DNA of 64,000 nt, taken from assembly GCA_905116865.2 (NCBI GenBank), contig CAJHNH020008464.1, forward strand, positions 1-64,000. Reading direction: 5' to 3'. This document shows, in pieces, positions 37,625 to 52,600 of this stretch. Position 1 is the stretch's first letter. Each line of letters starts with the position of its first letter. The translations under genes and the position numbers were made by a program. The stretch is from Candidula unifasciata (Eukaryota > Mollusca > Gastropoda > Stylommatophora > Geomitridae). The notes beneath the pieces were generated by a model. That model did not search any database and had not been told where the DNA came from. It worked only from the letters and a program-made list of their open reading frames with translations.

Positions 37625-40600
37625 TTTCAAATATATGTGAACATTTTTAAACCAAAACCGAAAAAAAAAAAAAAAAAAGATTTTATAAACATTTTCTAGA
37701 AATCGATTTTCCCCAATTCATATTAACATCTGAACATCTATAACATTACAATTCCTCCTGAAATATGTAGAATCCTAAGCATGTGTACGCTACTGGCTTT
37801 GCTGAGACTGCAGTATGCCTCAGTTTGTACCCAAGGGTCAGTGATGGACATTCTGTACGGTTTTCACAAATATTTTGTTTGTAGGAGACAAAAATCTTTT
37901 TACCTTTTAACTGAGTAGCAACTGAATATGTAAATGATTTCATTTAAAAATTACATGAAAATCAACAAGATATTTATTTACCTGCGCAATCTTCTCACAA
38001 ACATTTTAGGAAGATTATGAAGAAAGGATCCCAGGCGAATCTAAAGCACATAATAAAACAAACATATGAATAAATTATAAAATTAGCTTACATCATTTAT
38101 TTATTTAGAATTCTGCCTTTCTTCTTAAAAAATAGTTAAATAACTTCAGGTGGGGAGAGACTTAAAGCACAAGGTAAACACACACAAAAAGAAGAAAACA
38201 TCAGAAGAACAGTAATTTGTATCCATGGTCAAGGCAGCAAGAAGCAGATCATTATATCTCCCTCGATACCAGAAACAAAGGGTAAAAGAGGAAGTGAAGG
38301 AGAAAAAGAAGAAAAAAAAGGAAATAACTTCAGGCAAGCAGCGAGAGTTTTTTTTTAAAGGCAATGGAAAAGAAAAGGGTTGAGTAATATGGAGGTGGAG
38401 AAGGAGGCAAATACAATAAAATTTAAATATACAACTTTGTCACTTACAAATAGTAGCTTCACACCAACAAAACAGTAAGTACAGAATGCCCCAATGTGCA
38501 ATCCTACAATTTATACACTTCTGATATATCATCATGCAGTAATTTTTTTTTTAAACTGATGACTGGCACCCGTCCGTCTTTCCAGACGACATTGTTATAA
38601 TGTGCTATGAAAAGGCTTAGGACTCAAAGCCCATGGAGATGGTGAGTGTGACTAGCAAGACCTGCCTGCATTAAGAAAAGTCATCCACAATTACAGCAGG
38701 GGATTTCAGGACATTTGTGATTGCTGTCAACATTTGTGCTTAATGTGTTTCTTCTCAGACACTCAGCTCTCATCCTTTATGCAATCATTTCTTCCTTCAT
38801 TTTCATTTCCTACATGATGTGCCCCCGCCACACAACATAGTCCATGGCATTTGGTTCCCACGAGTCCACCTCAATAGCTGTATCATTCATGTACCTCTTG
38901 CACACATCTATATATCATAGTACAGGTCGGCCTCGACATCCTCTACTTATCTTTAATTCACCATAGAGGAAAACTAAGATATAAAACATACAAAACATTT
39001 GTGAAACAAACAATCATAAATCCATCCTATTGGAAAACTTACAGTCCATCTGCCAACATTAGATGGGTGATAGAAAGAGTGCAGTGCCTTGAACAGCTTT
39101 GTTATGTGCTCCTGGACACAGTCATCAGGACCACCCTGATTACAGAGTTTAAAAAAAAAGGCAGTTATAAATGCACAAATGGTTCCAGGTATGTAAATAA
39201 ATTAATGAACAAGAACAGCAAAAATGGAGGTATTCAGAAAATGTCCATTAAGAAATGTATGAAATGTACAAAAATTAATCTGTCTCACAACATACACTTC
39301 AAGAATATATTCCTGAACATTATCCAGTCTCCATTTTATATGCTAGGATTAACCAATAGGATTAGCTTTGTCATTGTAACTAGTTTTACTCATGTGTTCA
39401 TTTGAGCCTCAGTAATGGCATTAAATGTTGACGGAGCAGTGCTTTTTTTAGAAAATTATCTAGGCTCCCAGGTCGACCAAACCTTAAATGCGTACGAGGT
39501 AAACTTCTGGGAAGCAAAGTTGACCAGAGTGCCCATTGGTCTACAAAATAAAGATCTAGCCCTTCAGTACTTTTAATGGCATTATAGAGGCTTGTTGTTC
39601 ATAACCTTTTCTTCTTCGTTCAGCCGAGGACACATATAGGTTGTGCCAGTTTACAACATGGCTGCGATCTATACTTCTTTTAGCCAATACATCTGACATA
39701 TGCAGGCATTTGTTACCTACGTTAGCCTCCCCATTTAGTTTTGTGGGACACAGCACTCTTGTTGCTGTGTGGTCATCTTTGTTTCCTAGTCCACAGGTGG
39801 TGCCATCCATAAAGCTGGTTCAGGGCAGCTATATAAGGCAGGTCAGCCCTAAAGAGAAGGCACTGGTAGCACATGAGCAGTCTCTGCCATCCAAGAAGGT
39901 TTCCATAAATGCAGAGCCAGTAGAAAGTACAGGGTGCTCCACATGCTTTTGTGTTTTTGCTTGATATTCATAATATGCATATCATTTTATGAACATTACG
40001 TGCTTTACTGATAAAATGCAATCGCTGTGTGAAAGATGAGAGTTTGGAAGGGTCAAATGTAAGATCTGGTAATCTTAGTTTCAGCTTCATAGCAAACAGG
40101 TCACCACCATCTTTGCTCCGCTTCTATGCCAATGAAAAACACAGAGAATGTTTATCACAGTCCCTTGTTGAGAGGTTGACAGACTACTGTCTCAGCAAAT
40201 CTAGCATACACACGCATTAAAAGCATACAGTAGCCATCCGAAGTGCTAACACAAACAGTCCGACATTAAAAATGCAGTTCATCATTGATGGTAGCAGATG
40301 TCACAAAAAAATCAGCAAATTTAAGATGGGCCTGTGTGCCCAATTTGTGACCCTTTGAAAATGAAGTTCGTTTGTTCGTTCGTTCGTACTGGGCTCAGCC
40401 AAAAGTTCAGAATTTAAAGATATAGGTTTTAAACTAGACATTGGGGTAAGATACAGATTATAAACTTAACGCCTGAAAGCATACATAACATGCTTTAAAA
40501 AAGAAAAATAATATCTGGACATACCATCATGCTCACAATCCAGGTTGATGTGTTCACAATTTCATATGCATTTTGGTTGCGATTGGGGATCAGCTGTTTT

Positions 40601-43600
40601 GCGCCTACTGGCAGACAAAAACTTCGCAGAAGCCGAGTGAAGATCTGTCAATAAGAATTGTGACAGTCAATGAAGTGATTACGATAGTGTTGGAATTTAC
40701 AACTTATGACTGCAATAGTATTCAACTGTGAGAAATTTGACATCACAGAATTAATTACGTCTTTTTAAATTTTTTGACAAGTAAAGAACAGTGACACACC
40801 TCAGTTATTTTGCTTTCTTTTACAAGTAGGAGTTGAGCTGAGTCAGGAATTGACATCACAGCCATCGGGGAGTTCCATTGCATGCTCCGTCCTCATCTCC
40901 AGCAGCCAGCGCAGAGTTCCAATACTGATGGTACCGGTCACAATCTAGTTATATTGTCTGTCTTGCCTTTCCTCTGAGTGTAGTGAGCCGGTCAGACCCT
41001 CTGGTTACACCCAGGTGCCTCATTCTCTCCAGGCCACAATAATCTTGTTTCTTTACTGATTCTGTTACTTGTTCCAAAAGAGCCTTGACCACATCTGCCT
41101 TGTCATGTATCAATTCACCACCCAGTGGTGCAGATCCAGCCAATCTGTCTGCCTGTTCATTACCCACTACCCTGGCATAGCCTGGAGAAAAGATCCAAAG
41201 TATGCTCACTACCCGTGATCTTCCCAGTGAAACTTGCCACTCTGTTCGAAGCATCCCTGTCTTTACCTTTCTCGGCATGCCTTCAGAGTTGTTACAATTA
41301 TGACGTGTATGCATTTCTCTAGAAATCTTTAGCAGGCAACCATCAGTCCATGGGGACCATGGAGCTGTGCTGCTGGTTTTGGGGAAACAGCACCTGCTAT
41401 GGCTGTCAAATCCACTGCGAGAGTGGCCGTCCCTGTCATAACAGTCCACACGACAATGTTGATATTTTGTCATTCTGAGACTGGTTTTCTCCCAGACCAC
41501 TCTCTCTATAGCCTGCAGCATTTGGCCACTTTCAAACTGTGACAGCCTGTCTTTCACTTTCTGCCCCCAAAGAAGTTGGTCTGCAGCTGATCTCTTTCAA
41601 GTGTCTGTTTCAATGTTGATATATTTCAGGTTGCATGACCTTATAGCACAAAGGGACAACATACTGACCCTAAAAGCAATCGTAAATATTACTACAACAG
41701 CTATTAGATAAAACAACCTTCTAATTTTGTTAGTAAACAAAGACAAAAATATACAAAGTATTTTTCTAACCATTGGGATATGTGGTGTCCAATCAATGTA
41801 GCCAATGTTATCATGTGCCAGTCTTGAGAATAAGTTCACCAGTGACTGTAGGGGAAAAACAGTTGCCATTATAAACATACTAAAACACAATCTGTACAAT
41901 TCAAGTGCACACACACACACACACACAAAATCATAAAAACTAAAATTGCAAGTCAGTAGCACAATAAAAAGGATGAAGTAATATAGTGGTTATTTCATGT
42001 GACTATACTGGTTCATACAGTGGTTAGTTAGTGGCTCACAAAAACAACCATCTGGTATTCTAACATAGTAGAGGCAGGATGTTTGCTTTTTAAATTCCAA
42101 CCAGCATAGCTTCAACTCCTAGAGCAGGGGTGGACAAACATGGCCCACGGACCAAAACTGGCCTGCCAAGCATTTTTTATTGGCCTGCGAGGATGGTGTA
42201 AAATGACTATAAATATAATCTGGCCCTCGAGCTCACAAAAAATAGCAGAGAAAATATCCAGCCTGAACAAACATTTTTAAGAATATATGGAAGGGCTTCA
42301 GTGGGTGAGTGTGTCTGGCCAGATGTATAGAGATGTATTATTATCTTAGATTATCCCACCACAAATATTGTGTTACTAGGAAATGTGGGTGTTATGTTTA
42401 CTGTATTATTGTTATGCAAACAAACAACAACAACAAAAGAGGTTGCCCACCCCTGGTCTAGAGTTATTATAACAAAAGATTTGTGACCCTTCCATTATAA
42501 ATGTGTAGGATATTCTTCCTCATTTAGTTGCAATGAAATAAAATATTTATATAATTTTTCAATGAAATTTCTATTATTTTCCCTAAGAACAAGATGTACA
42601 CCAAACACTAAACCAAACACATCCAGGTCTCTGTCTTAGACAATGTGAGCCATGCCATAACTATTGCTATTATACAATTCCAGTGACATACAGTTATACA
42701 TCAGTCACTGTAAGTACAAAGCATGGATAATTCTTGAAGTAAGGCATATCTAGAGCAAGACATTTTCAAATTGAATTTGACAATCAAATAGCCAAAAGAG
42801 TACGTTACATGAAAACATCATTTCAGTATTTTGATATTTCACAATGGCAGAATAAGCCAGAATTTCCATTACTGTGAGATTAACCATACCAGAGAAATGT
42901 AGAGATGAGCAGTCTAACACTGGGCATACTATTTCTCATCCACTGCTCTTTACTGCTGTGTACTCTATACACTGGAAATGTGTATGTGCATCTATGCTTG
43001 CACTCGTGTCAGTGTGTGATAGTGTGAGGGAGTGTGTATATGTGTGTATTTAAGTGAAATTAGGCATAACTGACAGTTTAAAACTGGAGATATATTAAGA
43101 TATAATCATATATTTCCTCACAGCTAAGTGATCTAAGAGGGAGCAAGCTGGTTGTATATAAAAGCTGGACTCTCATGTGATAGACCCAGATTTGAATCCT
43201 CAATAAGGTTATGGGTTTTTTCTAATGGGGGCTAAAATGAAATCCTAACTTGCATAGTCTGTGGCGACAGCCCTAGTTATGTGGCTCTAAATCCTCAGGC
43301 TCACAGAACCCCTCCTCACCTACACTACAAAAGTTATAAATACAATCAGTAATGGCAGGTTGTTGTTTGTGTGTGTGCGGCGGAATTAAGTTACTAAGAG
43401 AATCTATTTAATCATATAAATATGATATGGTCACAAATTAAACTGCATAAAGAACAAAGAACCAACATCCAGCAGAACTGTGAGATACCCATCATTAACA
43501 AGAGAAGGTTCATTACTTGATTCTATCAGTTCCAGACAGTTGTTACTCCAAAACTGTTTAGCTTAAAGTTTGTGTACACTAGAGCAACACATTTAAGGGT

Positions 43601-46600
43601 TAAGGACTTGAAAATTAAAGGCCTAGGGACAGATGAAATTACAGTAATGATCTAGGAAGAATGGCAACGCATTAACGTAAGTGGAAGAAGCACGGACACA
43701 GAGGATATCATCCTCACTGTACAGACTAGGTTAGTGGATAAAGATGAATCTCTGACATTAAAATGACTGTGTGACATGGGAGTAAAGCATGGTGAAGCAG
43801 GCCTATGCTGTCTTCGAAGCTGAGATAGGAGACATTATAACCAATTCCTCTAAGAAACAATCAGTAGAAGTACCTTGGAGTGGCTGCTGCATCAGAGGAC
43901 TGAGCAAAAATGGGAATGCTCAACATGTAGTGACGTCAATTGTGATAACATAGCACAACAATGAGTCTAGAAATGTAAATCTTGTAAATAGTAATCAATA
44001 AACTTATTGTGAGTTCCCTGGTACCGAAAGAGTTAGTTAAAGACATAAACAACCAACAACACACAAAACACATTCACACATACACAGAATAAAGTCATAG
44101 TCAAAACTCACCCCTTCCCATGATGGCATACTATGGAATGCTTTCCACAGGTCAAGAAATTCATCAAACCACAGTCTGAAAATATGTTTATTGTGAGCAG
44201 AAGGAAAACTGTGTAAATGTGAAAATACTAAAAAAAAAAAAAAGAATACACAATATAAAGTAAAGTAAAGCACCATTGCCAAAAAAATAGTGATTCAAAT
44301 ACCCATACTTCTTCTTCTGTTCAACTGTTAGCTGAATTACAGTTTCAAATTTATTGCTATACAGTTACTAGACTTTTTTTTTCTCAGTGTTCACTGACTG
44401 TAAACTCCAGCGGAAAGTTCTGGCTGTTCATCCACTCTCATGCTTTGGCCTTGATCAAGAACTTCCATTTTACAGATATGGCTTGTTTGTATGCAGACTG
44501 TTGTCTCCCTGCCTCTCAGGTTCCACAATGTAGCCACAGGACCCACCTCAGGGAAGTTACCAGTGATTAGTGAGAGCCATCATCACAGCACTCCAGACAG
44601 ATTTGTGGGTGCTCTTCTCTCCAATAGCTCCACAAGTAGAACGTGATTTATGACACCCCTTCTATGTTGATTTCTCAAACATTTTATGCCTTTAGTGAAA
44701 TATTGGTTTTGGCAGTTTCAGTTGCACCCCCATATCGACCACCCTGGATAGGGATACATGAATGCTTATCTAATTTTATATGTACCTATATTTTGAAAAC
44801 AATCCAAGCAATAATAAAGAATATAAAAATCAAAAGACAGTGAATATGTTTGTTTAATTTGTAGGAGATTGTGATAAGAATGAGTCTAGTCATGAAAGAA
44901 CTTCACACAGTTTATAAATGGGGTAATGCAAGAGGAAAATTTACAATGTATTGAAACTCATCATCATCACGTGACCTGTCCTTTGCAGAATTTCGCTCTC
45001 ATCATGGCCTTACTAAAAGAAACTCAGTCTCTCACCAGCTCTCCTGTCTTCTGCACTTTCAATTCCAAGGAGTCACTTATATCCTGTGACCATCTCCATG
45101 CTTGTCGGCCCCTGCCCCTCCTTCCTGGGACCATGCTTTCTATTTTTTTTTTATCCGCCACGGCGCTTGATATGGCCAAAATATTTCACCTTCTGAGACA
45201 AGATGCCATTTATTAGCCAATCTTCCTTGACGTTCAGATCTTTTAGGATATCAGCATTAAAACTACTGTTTTAAAATATACATACATACACAAATATGTT
45301 TATGTCAGTGCATGCATATGTGTGTCTGTGGCGCTGTGGCAGTAAACTGGGAACAGTAAATAAAGTTGTGTTCAAATCCCCTGAGATGGGTTTTTCTTTT
45401 TGGTTACAAAAATATGAAACTAGCAACATATCCTCATGTGAATCCCTCTCAAGATAAGAATTTTTGTGTGTGGGCTAACAAATGACATGAGTCCGAAGGT
45501 TGTCCTACCCTTAAACTGGGAGGAAATATTATGGAAAGTAAAGGCAATAGGTCTGACACTGATCCCATCACCTATCCAGTGCTGCCTGGTCTAAAAAAAA
45601 ATAGCACCATATATATAACATTTTCCAAGATATACTATCATTCACTTATTTCTCCACAATATCAGAGGAAAGGTGTTCAGACAAGGGTATGCATAAATCA
45701 GGAAATAGAAACAAGACTTTAACAAGTCAGTGCATATATATATAAACTGATGCCATTATTAAGACACCTAAACATAAGAGTAAAAAAAAAACAGATCATA
45801 AACAGTATATTCATACCAACACAGTGCTGCCAGTGCCAAACTTGGACATTATCAAAGGCTGCCTACATAAAATGAACACCTGTAAAATGTGATGCCTTAA
45901 TAGAGCAGACAACCATCTAAGACAAAGTGAGAAATGATTCTATCAGACAGACTGTAGGAACAACACTATTTTCAAAATTCATTCAGAAACAGACGATATA
46001 ATGGTTTAGTCATCTCATTAGAATGCAGCTAGAACAATTACAAACACATGCAAAAGTCTTTTACGAAAGCAAGAGGAGGCCCTAGAAGAAGATGGATTTA
46101 TGACACTAAAAAACTTCTACATCAACATGGAATGATAATAGCTATTACTGTCAATCAAGCAATGTATCACAAATGTTTTTCTCCATGACGCTTAAGGATA
46201 AAAGTGAAAACATGATGATGATGATGATGATGCATGGGTATGCATCCATATACATGCGTATGTGTATGGTCCTCAATGATAATCTGGTGGTGATTCTTCT
46301 TCTTCTTCTTCTACGCTTTCCTTTAAAAGAGCAGTTGGCACACTGTGATGTGGCTCACAGCTAGGCTGCAATATCTGCACCTTTCAGGCCAACACATCCA
46401 ATTTCAACAAATTCTCAATTAACCAGCCTTTAAGAAGCAATGAGTCTACCCCCGCCATCCCCCTCCCCCTTTTTAAACAGGAACCCACACGGGGATGGTG
46501 TATATGTGTGATATTTCAACATTTACCAGAAACTGCTCTTACTTAAAGCCTTTATGGTGAAGCTCTGGAGGCAGGGAAGTTGGCAGGAACAACTCCAAGC

Positions 46601-49600
46601 ACTGAAGACCTCCTATGACCAACATATCAAATGGGCACAGCCAAGGACGCCACTCATCCAGCATCTCTTGTGTGGCATCCTCATGAAAATATCTGTGAAT
46701 TATTTAGACAAATTTTTTCTAAGGCTACAAAACAATAGATTTGATAAGCCAGTGTGATAAGCTAAAGACAAAAAATGCTAGTCATTATAATAATTACAAA
46801 GTTTATCGTTTATTAATCTGTGAACATAATATCAGGATACATATTTAGCATATGATGACATGGTCTATAAACAGAATACCAAAATAGGATCTGTCAACAA
46901 GATGATATGGTAGGAAATGCTAACAGGGCATCACAGTATCTTCATTGTGAGTCAAGCATTTACATAAATGATCTGACTTTCTCACAGTATCTTCATTGTG
47001 AGTCAAGCATTTACATAAATGATCTGACTTTCTCACAGTATCTTCATTGTGAGTCAAGCATTTACATAAATGATCTGACTTTCTCACAGTATCTTCATTG
47101 TGAGTCAAGCATTTACATAAATGATCTGACTTTCTCACAGTATCTTCATTGTGAGTCAAGCATTTACATAAATGATCTGACTTTCTCACAGTATCTTCAT
47201 TGTGAGTCAAGCATTTACATAAATGATCTGACTTTCTCACAGTATCTTCATTGTGAGTCAAGCATTTACATAAATGATCTGACTTTCTCACAGTATCTTC
47301 ATTGTGAGTCAAGCATTTACATAAATGATCTGACTTTCTCACAGTATCTTCATTGTGAGTCAAGCATTTACATAAATTATCTGACTTTCTCACAGTATCT
47401 TCATTGTGAGTCAAGCATTTACATAAATGATCTGACTTTCTCACAGTATCTTCATTGTGAGTCAAGCATTTACATAAATGATCTGACTTTATCACAGTAT
47501 CTTCATTGTGAGTCAAGCATATACATAAATGATCTGACTTTCTCACAGTATCTTCATTGTGAGTCAAGCATTTACATAAATGATCTGACTTTCTCCCAGG
47601 CTGACAAATCCTGTTCTGTACTGATCTTGTGAACTGGATCATCAGCCATTTTGTGAGATGTGAACCTAACACATTTCTCAAGAGTCTCAGCAAGGTGCAC
47701 GTAACTTGGTCCTTCCATCAAGAGTCTTGGAGACACCTCACATACACACACACTCACAGATAATCAATTCACAAAATCTACAATGAAAATAGCAAAGAAA
47801 CATATTCTGAGACCAAATTCTCAGCCATAGTGAAATACACGTCTTTTTTATTTGCTATCTTATAATGCAGTCCTCTCTAATAAATACAAGAAAGATAAAT
47901 GTAAACATATTACAGAATCTGATAGACCAGCTCATAGTGAGATGCAGTGGCAGGCTTCTAGTCTTCTCCACAATCTTTTCTTTAGTATAATTCTATTAAT
48001 ACTGCACATGTTACTGACTTATATGACTAAAATTAGAGACACAATAAGCAAAGTTTTAAAATTTCCTTTGAATGAAACTTACGGGTTGCAAGCTCTCACA
48101 GCACTTTTTATGTTACTTTCAAATTTTCTGAAAACACATAATTTCAGATATAAGGAATAATACAAAAATTCAATTATACACTTATTTTACACATTTAAAA
48201 TAATAAAAGCCACCTTCTCTTCTTTGTGTATCTTTGGTAGAATTTCTTACTTCCCAACTTTTAACTGTCATCAATCAAATTATACCTTATATATGAAGTT
48301 TCTCACTTTAGTAACTCAATTTTTTTTTTTTAATTAGAACAAAGAATTCAGGTTTGTCAAAAACAAGCATAGCTGCCAATGAACAAATAAGTACAATTCA
48401 TACATCAGCTTCTTCTTCTTCATTCGCGTTCACCAGCTGTAAACTATGGCAGAAAGTTCTGGGTGTTCATCCACTTCTGGACTGCAGTCGTGTTCCAGAA
48501 CCTGAGTGTTGCGTGTGTATCCATTTTACAAATCTGACTCATTTGTACGCAGACTGCTGGTTCCTTGTCTCTCAGGCAGATGCAATCCGACTTCAAAGGA
48601 AGCTTCCAATTAGTCGAATCTTACGACATGCTTTTGGATAGTCAGTTGGTCTATTCTTGTTTTCCCAACAATAGGGCCCCGGAACCCACATGGGGAATAC
48701 ATTAGCAAGAACCAAGAGTGTCAGTAGTGACATTTTAAAACCTGTGAAGTTTGGTCCTGCTTCTCACGATTCCTAATCAGAATTATTCAGAAGGTATTAT
48801 ATAAGAGAAGCAGAGAAAATGCAAACAAAAGAAGCCCAGTATTTATAATATGAGGAATATTCCAAAATCAACCTCCGATTGGCTGGTAAAATTAAACCAT
48901 CTGCTATAGCAACACCGTTCATTGCCTGCATCATTCAATAGTCTTTTAGCTCATGACAAGTATCCTATAGTGGTCCATGAATCACGAACGAATAAACATG
49001 GATAATGTTATTGCCTTTCCTGTCAGTGGATGCATTTCTGCATTTCCGCAAGCCTAAAAGAAGATTCAAGCAAACATCATGAAAAATTATGGTTAGTGTT
49101 TTGGGATCGCAAAAGCATTTAACTGACGGAAGTCATGTCCCCAGGGACCACAGTAACGTCAGAAGTGTATTGTGAAACACTGAAGAAGCTTCGCTGGCCA
49201 ATCTAAAACAAAAAAAAGCGTGGAAAGCTAACTAGTCATGTCATTATCTTGCACGATAATGCGCCACCCCACACTAGTGCTCACACAAAAGTTTTACTTG
49301 AGCAGTTCAAGTGAGACATTTTTCAGCCAACCTTTTACAGCATGACTTGGCACCATGCGATTTTTATATATTCTAGCCATAATATACAGGTTCATTTACT
49401 CATCACCCCCGTGTCATAGTTACCTGGACAAAATTCACTGATTTACTGATTTAAGAATTGACATCATCGTACACTGTGCATACCCATAGATGCTCCGTCT
49501 TCCATAGAAAATGGCTTAAGCTGTAGAGATGCTGACAGTTCCAAAGATAAATACAATAATAAAACTCAGATAAATACAATAATAAAACTCAAACAGTAAA

Positions 49601-52600
49601 ACTTACATAGGAAACACTTTGCAGCCTCCTCCATTCTTGTTAACCTCTTCAACTATTTTGTACAGTGGTCTCCATGGCAAGATCAGGTCTTCCCTCGACA
49701 ACAAACTTCGCTTCCTGAATTTCAAATAAATATTTCTTCAACATCTGCTATTGCAACTGACTAACTGCAACAACAAATAAATTCTCTGATTACATGGAGT
49801 AAAACATCTGAGGACACAAACTAACATCACTAACCCTTTGGCCATATAAAGTTAGTTGTGTATACTTTACAGGACGTTGCAGAACCAACCCCAGCATTTT
49901 TTGGCTGTTGTGGTTTTTCTAGGCAAATTTACGCCCAGTAGTTTTAAAAAAATGGGTCTTGAAGCCATTAGAATTTCTGGTAAAAATCCTTTAAAACAAA
50001 AACTATTTTACAAAGATAACTAATAAATTGTTTTAAAGTGTTTTTATCTACATTTTCTTTAATTGCTGTTTTCAACCATAAAGATATATAAAGACAGTAA
50101 TAAAAAAAAACAAGAACAGAGTGAAGCATTCCCCAGAGCTTAAAACAAATATGTATCAGGTGAAATCATACCATGAGTATGTGACCTCTATCAGTGTGCT
50201 TATGGGAAAATTGTAAGTCAACCTGGCTTCACAAAAGCTAATAAATCTACAAGAAAACACTTCTAAATGCTATATTTAGTTAATAAATTCTCATTGGGTC
50301 CTTCTAAACACTAAAAAAAAAAAAAAAAAGCTGGCGTAAACAGAACCAACGGCATTTAACTGCACCTTTCGAGAAAGATCACTGCAGAAATTGTGACAAA
50401 TCTGCATTTACAGTGCTGCTTAATACTGGAAGTGATTAGATTTAGCCTTCTTAGGTTAAAAGAAGTCAATTTTTTAAAATTGTTTTCAAAGGGGAGAAGA
50501 TCAAATTCATTTTACTGAGTTATATTCCATATGGTCCTGTCTGTTTCCACAAAATGGTTGTTCTCTTGCCAAGTATGACCACAAAGCAGAAAATTTAGTA
50601 GCCCCAAGGGTGAACCAAAGTGATCACTTGGCCAGCCACTCCCAGGTTCAACCGGCCTTTAAAAAAAAGTACCTGGCAATCTCATAAAAATTAAAGGCCA
50701 CTAGTAAGATATAATCTATTGACTGCAGACTGGTCTGAATGTTCCATGTGGGTTCTAGCACCCCATTTCGGAGGCAGGAGGGGGGCAAACAATAGACCCA
50801 CTGCCCCCCACCTCTCCCCCTTCCCGCAATAAGCATGTTGTAAAATAAGTGACTAATCAGGGATGCTCCCTCCAAAGCTGGGGGGTGCATCAGCCTGAGA
50901 GGTCAGGAACTTACAGTCTGCATACAAATAAGCCAGATCTGTAAAATGGATGTGCAAACAAAACTCAAGTTTTGGAACAAGGCTTAACAACCACAACTTT
51001 GCACCATATTTTGCAGCCGGTGAACGCAAAGAAAAATAAGAACATCTAAATGTATAGACCTAACAGTAGTAAATAATATGCCTCAAAACATGAATATGGG
51101 TCCTTTAATTTTTCTCTATGTCTGTCTGTTGGGGTGGGTCAGTGTGAGAGCAGAAAAGGGGGAGGGGGGACAAGCCATTTAGCTAAGTTATCAATTGGTT
51201 AACAAGTGTAAAGTTCTGTGGTTCCTGGTGATTGTCACTGAAGCTATGAAATGTATACATCGTGTAATTCTCTAAGAAGATGGCAAGCTGTTGTGCTGAT
51301 ACAGACCAAGATATGTGGGTATATAACCTAGTTACTTAGTTAGTTAATCGACAGATTATCCTCACTGCACCTTGGACAAGTCCATAAGCACTCGGATCCC
51401 ATCTTCAGTATATCCCTCAGCACTGTTTACTATTATTTTTTGGCTACCTTTATAGTGTTCATGTTTGGTGACACTTCTTTTAACATGAACTTCTTGCAGT
51501 AGTCTTTTGAGTGTTTGAATATAACATAACGCAATGAAGTCAATAATCTCCCCAAAATATTTTCTTTCTATACACATTTGCACACATCAACTACAAAATT
51601 ATATTTGATTTTTAGCTTTACCTATTTGTAACTGTATTTATGTATAAGCAGAATAATCAACTTACTTGAGCAGCAAAGAAAGAACAACTGCAAACTTTTC
51701 CACCAGGGCATATTCTTTGAGTGGCATAGTAAGCAGCTCAAACACCAATTTGACAAGGTGAACATGGTCTGTCTTGGAAAACTTGTATCCATAAATCAGT
51801 ATGTACCTTAAAAAATATATACAAATTGCATTTAAAATAATGCATTGCAGAAATTTTTTTAGAATTTATTTTTAAAGAAAAACAACACAAATTTGTTATG
51901 TCATCTTAAAATCTAAAATTAAAAATCCATGGTCTGTCTGGTGTTTGTCACATGGCCACCTCCCAAAAGGTGACCAATAGAGGGATAACATTTGCAGATT
52001 TCATTCTTGCTGCAATGTCGAGGTTTACTGTGAAATTTCCAGCAAGGTTTCTACATATTTCTAATAATTAATGCCTCAATAACTAAAAAGTTAACATTCA
52101 CTGCAGTTATTTCCCTTAGAGTCTACCTTTTTTTTATGTAATGTACCTTAAAAATTTAGTTTCAAAAACTATAGTTTTATGAAGATAAATAAGTGAGCCA
52201 TTAGAAAACAGAATAATAACATATTCAATAAAATATGTTGCAAGTTAATTAAAATGTAGTTTAATTTGTGATAACAATGGTGAGCACTGACCAGCCGTGG
52301 ACCGGCCTAACAAAACAGGAATTTCCCTAGACCTGTTGGGCCTCACTGCTGGAGCCAGACATGTTTAAAACATTTAATGGTACTTGTGTGCCTTTCTTTC
52401 TGCCAGTTATACTTTTTTTCTCTTTCATTTGGCAGTTTTACTGTTCTCTATTTTAGATTGCATCCTAATATAAATATGCCTATCTGCACAAGTAAAACTG
52501 TGGTTCTCAGGTACTGGTCTTGCACGCACTACTGGTTTCTATGTTTGGACAGTGAAAGGAAAGGATAGCCCTACTGTCCCCTTGGAGAATATTACTTTGT

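Noticed and set aside
39001..39405. 134-codon plus-strand ORF
   Set aside because: It overlaps PSME4 exon 9 antisense and is Lys/Asn/Ile-rich from AT-rich DNA; the minus-strand exon explains the region.
40949..41557. 202-codon minus-strand ORF as a host gene
   Set aside because: Its RNase H signature, the neighbouring LINE tail and its position in PSME4 intron 7 show a retrotransposon relic.
46907..47693. Two long ORFs (241 aa plus, 257 aa minus) as genes
   Set aside because: Both are translations of the 51-bp satellite. The unit length is a multiple of three, no start context or domain is present, and both strands are equally open.
49832..49900. Another piggyBac end (CTAACCCTTTGGCC)
   Set aside because: No TTAA at the edge and no matching inverted end nearby.
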